From NCBI GenBank assembly GCA_017940105.1, contig JAGAZG010000205.1:1-9426 (forward strand): DNA of 9,426 bases, in the 5' to 3' direction. The notes beneath the pieces are model-generated. The model did not search any database. It was not told the origin of the DNA and was given only the letters and a program-made list of their open reading frames with translations. This DNA is from Mailhella sp. (GTDB lineage: Bacteria; Desulfobacterota; Desulfovibrionia; Desulfovibrionales; Desulfovibrionaceae). The position numbers were made by a program, and so were the translations under genes. Shown here piece after piece: positions 1 to 5,582 of the stretch. Every line of letters starts with the position of its first letter. Positions within the stretch are counted from its first letter, which is position 1.

Positions 1-801
1 AATGGCGCAAGGCAGAATGAAAAAGGACGCCATTCTGCAGAATCGTCCCATAAAACGTGCATACAGGCGACAGCATTCAGAATCTGCAAAACCCACCTCG
101 GCAGTAAAAACTTCCGGAGCATGCTGCCCGCCGACAGTATATTCATGCAGCAGTGCCAGCCCCTTTCCTGAAAGGACCTGCTCAGCAGAAGGTTGGGCAC
201 ATCTGAACCTGTCACATAAAAATGAAGCAAAATCCTGCTCCCAGCCCTTTTCAAAAGAAAAAGGAACATGACCAGCTTCAGACGGCAGCACAAAGGGGAT
301 ATTTCTGCGCTCCGTTCCAGGAATGAGCCAGGCTGCCCCGAGCCCGGTGCCAGCACCAATGACGGCAAGCGGTCTTTTATGCTTTTTCCGGCTCATCTCC
401 CGCAATACGCCGGATATATCCCTGCCATGCAGAGATTCAAAAGTTGCACCGTAAGGGGCAAGACACGCCCAGGCTTGCGCTTCAAAATCATTAATAGCCC
501 AAAATTTTGCTTTTGGAAAAAACAGTAAAGCTTCGCTGCCCGTTATCGTTATCGGTGCGTTTGTCATGCGGATTTCTCCATCCCTGACGGGACCGGCAGC
601 CGCAAAGCAAAGCACTGACACTTCCTTTAATGCATTGGCATCATCCGGCCATTGCTCAACTAGCCGGTGCATCAGCGTTTTAAAATTGCAGGCCTGAGTG
701 GGCAGGATAAAAGAGTTTTCCAATAGGATCCCGCCGCCTTCCTCCCTGAACAGGCCAAATCTGCTGTGGGTTCCGCCCAGATCTGCAGCGAGAATGGTCA
801 T
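1..801 (-). CDS. glk: Glucokinase, E. coli Glk type (C-terminus beyond window edge)
   Basis: Phosphorylates glucose with ATP to glucose-6-phosphate in the cytosol. The frame is open from the ATG at 801 to the window edge, giving 267 residues without a stop. The order of motifs matches E. coli Glk: phosphate-binding loop ADLGGTHSRFG (residues 6-16), sugar-contact N81, INDF with the catalytic Asp D105, the glycine-rich VIGAGTGLG segment (147-155), E175 and H178 in SEAGHVPF, and E207 in SAEQVLSG. The last visible segment (ARFMGRF) aligns with the region just before the family's GGVFIAGG motif, so about 50-60 residues of the roughly 320 are missing because the window ends. The start is supported by GGAGG eight bases upstream (810-814 on the plus strand). 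It begins 33 bases after thiL and is probably the last visible gene of that operon. In a sulfate reducer a likely role is recycling glucose from storage polysaccharide, which is inference. Confidence 0.9.
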   Translation of the reverse strand, partial: MTILAADLGGTHSRFGLFREEGGGILLENSFILPTQACNFKTLMHRLVEQWPDDANALKEVSVLCFAAAGPVRDGEIRMTNAPITITGSEALLFFPKAKFWAINDFEAQAWACLAPYGATFESLHGRDISGVLREMSRKKHKRPLAVIGAGTGLGAAWLIPGTERRNIPFVLPSEAGHVPFSFEKGWEQDFASFLCDRFRCAQPSAEQVLSGKGLALLHEYTVGGQHAPEVFTAEVGFADSECCRLYARFMGRFCRMASFFILPCAI

Positions 802-834
802 GGTAAAATCCTCCGCCCAGGATGGAGCGTTCAG

Positions 835-1851
835 TCAACGTGAAAAATGGTCAAAGCCTGATTCGCAAGCAGGAGAACCATTGACGAGGTCATAGCTGCC
901 CCGGTATGCCTCACCAATACATGAAAGTTCATGTCCAAGCCCTGACATCCTCTTATCTATTTCCGGCCATGCATCGGCTGGACTTGTCCCAACAAGAGCG
1001 TAATCCTCTCCCCCCGCGAAGGCAAAAGATGGAGCGTCGAAATCATGCGCATCGGCGTATCTGCATACTTCTTCATGAAGCATGCTCCGGCTTAAGGCGA
1101 TATCCGCGCTCAGTCCCGACCTTTCGCGAGCAAGAAGCCGCGGCAGATCACTCGCCAGACCATCAGAGACATCCATGAGTCCAACCCTGTCCTGCAGGCC
1201 AAGTTCTGCACATATTCTGCCAAGTGCTGCTCCTGCGCGAGCCATAGGCAGAGGATGCAGATGTGCTCCGCAGCACGCTGGCCATTCTTCTTTTAACGTC
1301 TGCAACTCGCAGGCATCATGAGATCCTTCCAGCAGCATGAGGCCAGCCCTGGCAAGCCCTAGTCTCCCGCATGTGAAAATAACGTCACCTTCCTGTGCGG
1401 AGCCTCTCCTCAGCCCCAAAGGCAAAGAATCCGGCAGCCGGCCCCACGCCGTAATGCATACGCTCTGCAGTGACGCCCGGCTCAGATCGCCTCCAGAAAC
1501 AGCAAGGCTGAAGTTATCCGCCACATGTTTCAGCCCCTTGCAAAAGCCGCTTATCCAGTCTTCATCCTCATCGCCAGACAGCGTCAGGCCTATGGAAAAA
1601 CCTTCAGGAACGGCCCCGGCAGCAGCGATGTCGCTTATGTTGACAGCCAAGGACTTGCAACCTATATCTTTGGCAGAAAAATAACGTCTGCGGTAATGCG
1701 CATTTTCTGCAAAAATGTCAGTGCTGACGGCCAGATTGCCGCCGCCTCTGAGCACCGCACAGTCATCACCCCTGCCAAGAAGCAACGAAGGATGTTCAAG
1801 CGGAAAATACCGGTTGATCACGGTGAGAATGGAATCTTCACTCAATGGCAT
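835..1851 (-). CDS. thiL: Thiamine-monophosphate kinase ThiL
   Basis: Uses ATP to convert thiamine monophosphate to thiamine pyrophosphate, the last step of thiamine cofactor synthesis, in the cytosol. The 338-residue product has the usual family length. Visible signatures of the PurM/ThiL fold are GRGDDCAV (26-33) with the metal-binding aspartates D29/D30, STD (43-45), the LAVNISDIAAAGAVP block (68-82), SGGDLSR (119-125) with D122, MDVSDGLASDL (226-236) with D227 and D230, and AGGEDYAL (279-286). The C-terminal GFDHF resembles the GYDHF ending of E. coli ThiL. The segment after the STD motif reads IFAENAHY, a divergent form of the usual MLVEGVHF, but it keeps the histidine. The ATG lies three bases after the helicase stop codon, and the GGAG serving as ribosome-binding site sits inside the helicase's last codons, so translation is probably coupled. 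No other thiamine gene is in view. Confidence 0.95.
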   Translation of the reverse strand: MPLSEDSILTVINRYFPLEHPSLLLGRGDDCAVLRGGGNLAVSTDIFAENAHYRRRYFSAKDIGCKSLAVNISDIAAAGAVPEGFSIGLTLSGDEDEDWISGFCKGLKHVADNFSLAVSGGDLSRASLQSVCITAWGRLPDSLPLGLRRGSAQEGDVIFTCGRLGLARAGLMLLEGSHDACELQTLKEEWPACCGAHLHPLPMARAGAALGRICAELGLQDRVGLMDVSDGLASDLPRLLARERSGLSADIALSRSMLHEEVCRYADAHDFDAPSFAFAGGEDYALVGTSPADAWPEIDKRMSGLGHELSCIGEAYRGSYDLVNGSPACESGFDHFSR

Positions 1852-1854
1852 GCC

Positions 1855-4083
1855 CTAATTCTCCATAGTCAGATATTCAGCCATGATGATCTTCAGGCCC
1901 ATGCCGGGAAAATTAACCCTGTATCTGTCGGGAGGAATTTCCTCCACTATCTTTCCCCTGCCGAACAGCTTATGAGTACAGTACCCCAATTTCTTGGGAT
2001 CAGAAGGACTCCTTTCTCCCCTAAGGGTTTCGCCTAATGTTTGAGCATCTGACTTCTGCAGAACTTCGCATCTGCCTGTACCGCCTATCCTGCTGCGTTC
2101 ATGTTCCATAGAATGGCTTTCGGTTTCCTGTCCAGGCACAAAATGCCTTTCTGGCAAAAATGAGCGTCGGACAGAACCTCCATACCCCTCGAATACTTCT
2201 TCAAAAAGAAAAGAAGGAAGCTCCCTCACAAACGGGCTTGGAGAAGCTGGTTCCAGTCCTCCTGCCATCTTGCTGTACACGCTGAGCGGGGAAAACAAAT
2301 CCAGCGTATCCTTTGCACGCGTGCATGCCACATACATGAGACGACGTTCTTCTTCAAATTCTTCAGGGCGGACAAGTGCATGGCGTGAAGGAAAACGATC
2401 CTCTACCAAATCAAGTATGAGCACTGCGGACCACTCCAGACCCTTTGCAGAGTGCACCGTGGAGAGCGTAATGCAAGACTCGTCGTCTTCCTGACTTTCT
2501 TCCGGCTGATCAAGGGAAAGCTCCGAGACAAAAGCCTGCAGGTCGTCATAGGACGACGCTATGTTGGAAAGCGCCTCAAGCCCCTGCACGCGGCGAGGCC
2601 AGTCATCGGGAAATAGCGATTCCATCATGGGTTGATATATTTCTTTAATGCATACCAGAGCCTGCTCTGGTGCCATGCGTAAAGAACGCAACTCTGAAAC
2701 CAGCGAAAGATGTTCAAGAAAATCAGGCCACCGGCGGCACGCCTTTTTTAATGCTTCTTCACTCCCGCTGACAGCAACAGAAAAAAGCTTGCGGGCCGTT
2801 TTTGGGCCTATACCTTTTGACAAGGCTGCAATACGTTCAAACGAAAGCAGGTCCAAAGGATTGACGGCAAGTCTCACAAATGCCATCACATCCTTGATAT
2901 GAGCTGCCTCAGCATAGCGCAGCCCGCCATATTTTTTAAAGCCCACTCCCCTCTTATTCAATTCCAGTTCAAGATGATACGACTGATAGCCGGAACGGAA
3001 TAACACTGCTATATCGTCGGCAGGCACGTTTTCGAGTAATTCTTCTATGCGCTTGGCCGCGAGCTGCGCCTGCGTAAGGTCGCTTATCGGACGGTAGAGC
3101 GCTACTGCAGGGGCGGCTGACACAGGCCGATGCGAAAAAAGACGCTTGCTGTAGCCTTCTCCAGAATTTTCAAGGAGCACGTTGGCAACGTCAAGAACGG
3201 GCTGCACGGAACGGTAATTTTCTTCGAGTCTGATAATGCGCGTGCCTGGAAACGATTTTGGGAAATCAAGGATGTTGCGCACCGTTGCGCCGCGGAACGC
3301 ATAGATGGACTGGGCATCATCTCCAACGACCATGACGTTTCCTGCATCACCAGCCAGAAGCCGCACAATCCGCGCTTGGACAAGGTTGGTATCCTGATAC
3401 TCATCCACCATAATCTGGCTAAAAAAGCTTCTCTCCTTCTCTAAGAAATCAGGCTGATCAAGAAAAAGCCTTTCCAGTTCAAAAAGCAGATCGTCGTAAT
3501 CAAGAAGCAAATGCTCTCTCTTATACGTGCGGTATGCTTCGGCAAGATTTTCAAGATCGCCGGCATGGGGCAGCAAATGCTGTGCCTCGCATGCAAGCAG
3601 CTCTTTTATGGGTTGCTCCTTATTGCGTGACTTGCTCAGCAGCGCAAGCACCGTAGGCGTATGGGGAAAGCTTCTGTCGCCCCGTCCAATGCCGAGATTT
3701 TCCTTGCACGCCTGCAAAGCCGCCGTGCCGTCAGCAGCATCCATGATCCCAAGGGGACCTCCAGCCCATTCTGGAGCATGGCGGCGCAGAACGGAATATG
3801 CATAGCTGTGAAACGTGCCCCCCTGCACAAGAAAGCCCGTTCCTGCAAGATCAGCAGCACCTAGAAGAGAGGCTGCGCGCTGCTTCATTTCTTGCGAGGC
3901 TTTCCTTGTGAAAGTCAAAAGCAGCATAGAGCGGGCCCCTTCAACTCGCTGGGCAAGCCAGGCCAGCCTGTAAACTATGGTGCGCGTTTTGCCAGAACCA
4001 GCTCCGGCAATGACAAGAATTGGACCTTTCTCAGCAGTGACAGCCGCACGTTGAGCTTGGTTAAGTGAACTAATGTCAAGCAT
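1855..4083 (-). CDS. UvrD/PcrA-family SF1A DNA helicase
   Basis: ATP-driven 3'-5' DNA helicase of the UvrD/Rep/PcrA family, acting in repair, replication restart or transcription-linked unwinding. All SF1A motifs are present over 742 residues: Q motif LNQAQRAAV (7-15), Walker A GAGSGKT (27-33), motif Ia LLTFTRKAS (55-63), GGTFHS (88-93), Walker B MVDEYQDTN (225-233), motif III VVGDDAQSIYAFRGA (252-266), motif IV LEENYRS (286-292), YGGLRYAEAAHIKD (385-398), motif V STVHSAKGLEW (541-551) and motif VI EERRLMYVACTRAKD (578-592). The C-terminus (about 697-742) reads like the Tudor-like tail of E. coli UvrD and PcrA. The variants in motifs III, V and VI depart from textbook UvrD (DDDQSIYGWRGA, AKGLEF, YVGITRA), so I call the family but not uvrD, pcrA or rep. 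The start at 4083 has AGGAAG upstream and lies 10 bases after engB. Confidence 0.95.
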   Translation of the reverse strand: MLDISSLNQAQRAAVTAEKGPILVIAGAGSGKTRTIVYRLAWLAQRVEGARSMLLLTFTRKASQEMKQRAASLLGAADLAGTGFLVQGGTFHSYAYSVLRRHAPEWAGGPLGIMDAADGTAALQACKENLGIGRGDRSFPHTPTVLALLSKSRNKEQPIKELLACEAQHLLPHAGDLENLAEAYRTYKREHLLLDYDDLLFELERLFLDQPDFLEKERSFFSQIMVDEYQDTNLVQARIVRLLAGDAGNVMVVGDDAQSIYAFRGATVRNILDFPKSFPGTRIIRLEENYRSVQPVLDVANVLLENSGEGYSKRLFSHRPVSAAPAVALYRPISDLTQAQLAAKRIEELLENVPADDIAVLFRSGYQSYHLELELNKRGVGFKKYGGLRYAEAAHIKDVMAFVRLAVNPLDLLSFERIAALSKGIGPKTARKLFSVAVSGSEEALKKACRRWPDFLEHLSLVSELRSLRMAPEQALVCIKEIYQPMMESLFPDDWPRRVQGLEALSNIASSYDDLQAFVSELSLDQPEESQEDDESCITLSTVHSAKGLEWSAVLILDLVEDRFPSRHALVRPEEFEEERRLMYVACTRAKDTLDLFSPLSVYSKMAGGLEPASPSPFVRELPSFLFEEVFEGYGGSVRRSFLPERHFVPGQETESHSMEHERSRIGGTGRCEVLQKSDAQTLGETLRGERSPSDPKKLGYCTHKLFGRGKIVEEIPPDRYRVNFPGMGLKIIMAEYLTMEN
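1858..1995 (-). other. Tudor-like C-terminal domain of the SF1 helicase
   Basis: Helicase residues 697-742 contain THKLFGRGKIVEE followed by YRVNFPGMGLKIIMAEYL. This lines up by eye with the E. coli UvrD tail (RHAKFGEGTIV, then VAFQGQGIKWLVAAYARLE). In UvrD and PcrA this fold contacts RNA polymerase. A stretch of about 95 residues (600-695) joins it to motif VI. It lacks recognisable motifs and is rich in Ser, Glu and Arg, so it probably acts as a flexible tether. Confidence 0.7.
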
Positions 4084-4093
4084 GCTCTTCCTT

Positions 4094-4744
4094 TCAGCAG
4101 GCGTCGACTGCTGGTTTCTGACCGGTGTGCAGGCCAGCAGCCGACCTGAGCCGTTCCCACAATTCAGGAATACCCATTCTGGTCACAGACGATACCGCAA
4201 CTGGTCTCTGTCCGTTCAGAATACGCGACCATTCAGACTGCTGAGCATAACGCTCATTACGGCTGCATTTGTCGGCTTTGGTGAGCACGGCCACGACGGG
4301 CAGAGAACGAGCCCTGGCAAAATACGCCATCTGCCGGTCGGATTCCTGCACTGGGATGCGGCAGTCGATGAGAAGGGCAATCGCCTTGAGGTCTTGAGTT
4401 TTTTCCAAGTATCTCTGTATGAGCGCAGCCCAGTTTTGCCTTTCAGACTGACCTCTTCTTGCATAGCCGTACCCAGGAAGATCCGTCAGCACAAAACCAT
4501 CGGGCATCACCTTAAAAAGATTGACTGAACGAGTTTTTCCTGGCTCAGAACTGACCTTGGCCAGTTTTTTCCGGCGGGCAAGCGCATTGATGAGCGAAGA
4601 CTTGCCGACATTGGAACGGCCTGCCAGAGCAATTTGAGGCAGTCCCCCGACATGAGAACCAAGCTGTTCCAAGGTATACAGCGTAGCGAGAAGTTCCAGC
4701 GTGGGTTCAGGGGTGATGATTTTTTCAGGCTCCAGGAGGGGCAT
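4094..4744 (-). CDS. engB: Ribosome-biogenesis GTPase EngB (YsxC/YihA)
   Basis: GTPase of the TrmE-Era-EngA-YihA-Septin class, needed for late assembly of the large ribosomal subunit and usually essential. The 216-residue product is near family length. The G motifs are in order: G1 GRSNVGKSS (42-50), G2 GKTRS (69-73) with T71, G3 DLPGYG (88-93), G4 TKAD (155-158) and G5 SSV (185-187). The SVNLFKV and DLPGYGYA segments are characteristic of EngB rather than Era or Der. The start at 4744 is preceded by GAGG at a workable distance. It is the first gene of the leftward block and is followed after 10 bases by the helicase. The short tail after the last helix (about 204-216) is not conserved in my memory of the family. 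Confidence 0.96.
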   Translation of the reverse strand: MPLLEPEKIITPEPTLELLATLYTLEQLGSHVGGLPQIALAGRSNVGKSSLINALARRKKLAKVSSEPGKTRSVNLFKVMPDGFVLTDLPGYGYARRGQSERQNWAALIQRYLEKTQDLKAIALLIDCRIPVQESDRQMAYFARARSLPVVAVLTKADKCSRNERYAQQSEWSRILNGQRPVAVSSVTRMGIPELWERLRSAAGLHTGQKPAVDAC

Positions 4745-4760
4745 GCCTCAACCTCTCTTG

Positions 4761-4788
4761 TTGACAAAACATGGGTCCATCAGACAAT
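4761..4788 (+). promoter_or_regulatory. Candidate sigma-70 promoter for efp
   Basis: A perfect -35 TTGACA (4761-4766) is followed after 16 bases by GACAAT (4783-4788), which matches four of six -10 positions including A2 and T6. Transcription would begin near 4795. The -35 match is good and the -10 is moderate. This is motif matching by eye without experimental support. Confidence 0.5.
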
Positions 4789-4792
4789 ATAT
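4787..4792 (-). promoter_or_regulatory. Candidate -10 element for the engB operon
   Basis: On the minus strand this reads TATATT, a five-of-six match to the -10 consensus, and would give an engB leader of about 35 bases. No convincing -35 lies 16-18 bases upstream, so it would need an activator or another sigma factor. An alternative minus-strand pair is TTGAAA (4891-4896) with the weak TACCGT (4868-4873), spaced 17 bases. Confidence 0.3.
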
Positions 4793-4915
4793 CTTTCCTT
4801 TGCTGGAGCTAAGACTAGCCTGCTCCGCCTAAAAAGGCAAACCCCGTCAGTGGCTGTGAGCTCCCGTACGGTAAGCGGCTTTGTCATCTGTTTCAAAAAA
4901 ATTCGTCACTTCGCC

Positions 4916-4921
4916 TGGAGG
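4916..4921 (+). promoter_or_regulatory. Ribosome-binding site fixing the efp start
   Basis: TGGAGG ends four bases before the ATG at 4926. It supports that start over the longer in-frame reading from a TTG at 4881, which would add 15 residues unlike any EF-P N-terminus. The spacing is shorter than usual. Confidence 0.75.
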
Positions 4922-4925
4922 CGCC

Positions 4926-5483
4926 ATGTATTCCACAACCGATTTCCGCCGCGGTCTGAAAATTGAGATCGACGGCACACCTTATGAGATCATAGAATTT
5001 CAGCATTTTAAGCCCGGAAAGGGCGGCGCAATGGTACGCACAAAACTGCGCAACATCCTTAACGGCAGAGTAGTGGACAACACTTTCCGCTCTGGCGAAA
5101 AAGTCGGCAAGCCGGATCTGGAACAGCGTGACATGCAGTACCTGTACCGCGAAGGTACAGATCTTGTTTTCATGGATATGACAACCTATGAGCAAATCAA
5201 TCTGCCCGAAGCCGATACGGACGGCAAGTCTGACTTTCTGCTGGAATCCCAGCAGTGCCGAGTTTTGCTGTACAACGGTCAGCCCATTGACATTGAAATT
5301 CCTGTCAGCCTCGTCATGACTGTCGCCCAGACCGAACCCGGCATCAAGGGAGACACCGTTTCAAACGTGACCAAGCCTGCCACCCTTGAAACCGGAGTAG
5401 TGATCCAGGTGCCCATCTTTGTCAACGAAGGCGACAGAGTCAAAGTTGACACACGCACCCGCGAATACCTCGGACGCGACTGA
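4926..5483 (+). CDS. efp: Elongation factor P
   Basis: EF-P binds the ribosome between the P and E sites and relieves stalling at consecutive prolines. The 185-residue product has the standard length and three-domain layout: an N-terminal KOW-like domain (about 1-62) and two OB domains. It starts MYSTTDFRRGLKIEIDG, parallel to the E. coli YSNDFRAGLKIMLDG. The loop that reaches the peptidyl-transferase centre is KPGKGGA (29-35), with lysine K32 at the site equivalent to the modified K34 of E. coli. The C-terminal GIKGDTVSNVTKPATLETGVVIQVP and KVDTRTREYLGRD regions carry the EF-P signature. A lysine tip excludes the arginine/rhamnose (EarP) type. Which modification is used cannot be told here, because no epmA, epmB or similar gene is in view. 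It stands alone before a terminator-like hairpin and leads the rightward block. Confidence 0.97.
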   Translation: MYSTTDFRRGLKIEIDGTPYEIIEFQHFKPGKGGAMVRTKLRNILNGRVVDNTFRSGEKVGKPDLEQRDMQYLYREGTDLVFMDMTTYEQINLPEADTDGKSDFLLESQQCRVLLYNGQPIDIEIPVSLVMTVAQTEPGIKGDTVSNVTKPATLETGVVIQVPIFVNEGDRVKVDTRTREYLGRD

Positions 5484-5504
5484 TTTCTCCATCTCTCTTT
5501 TCAT

Positions 5505-5544
5505 GCCGGGCGGGTGGATCGGCCTGCCCGGCGCTTTTCATTTT
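5505..5544 (+). terminator. Intrinsic terminator-like hairpin after efp
   Basis: GCCGGGCGGG (5505-5514) pairs with CCTGCCCGGC (5523-5532) over ten base pairs including one G-U, with an eight-base loop. GC, TTTT, CA and TTTT follow. It begins 22 bases after the efp stop. The stem is strong, but the T-run is interrupted by CA, so termination may be incomplete. Confidence 0.75.
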
Positions 5545-5571
5545 GAATGACGCGGGATTTTCCCGGACATC

Positions 5572-5576
5572 AGGTG
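5572..5576 (+). promoter_or_regulatory. Ribosome-binding site fixing the ftsK start
   Basis: AGGTG (extending to AGGTGA) lies six to seven bases before the ATG at 5583. The upstream in-frame ATG at 5547 sits directly after the terminator T-run and has no purine-rich site ahead of it, so the shorter reading is preferred. Confidence 0.7.
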
Positions 5577-5582
5577 ATTTTC

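Larger units (their letters stand above)
4745..4925. promoter_or_regulatory. Divergent intergenic region between engB and efp
   Basis: These 181 bases hold no gene and must carry the promoters of both blocks. Visible elements are a perfect TTGACA on the plus strand, an AT-rich core at 4784-4793 usable as a -10 in either direction, a possible stem GGAGC/GCTCC (4805-4809 with 4822-4826), a short GCCT-AAAA-AGGC hairpin (4827-4838) and the palindrome CCGTACGG (4864-4871). If the plus-strand promoter is correct, efp has a leader of about 130 bases containing these small structures. I recognise no riboswitch or named operator. Confidence 0.75.

Noticed and set aside
1525..2037. Open frame of 170 codons on the plus strand across the thiL/helicase junction
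   Set aside because: It is antisense to two clearly conserved genes, has no recognisable protein motif and spans their junction. It is a shadow frame.
4073..4528. Open frame of 151 codons on the plus strand opposite engB
   Set aside because: It is antisense to the EngB GTPase motifs and shows no motif of its own.
4864..4871. Palindrome CCGTACGG as an operator
   Set aside because: An eight-base palindrome is expected by chance at low frequency and no known regulator is indicated. I noted it only within the intergenic description.
4881..4925. Longer efp reading starting at TTG 4881
   Set aside because: The added residues do not resemble EF-P, and a good ribosome-binding site precedes the ATG at 4926.
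5547..5582. Longer ftsK reading starting at the ATG at 5547
   Set aside because: It has no ribosome-binding site, lies immediately after the terminator T-run and adds twelve residues before the typical short cytoplasmic N-terminus.
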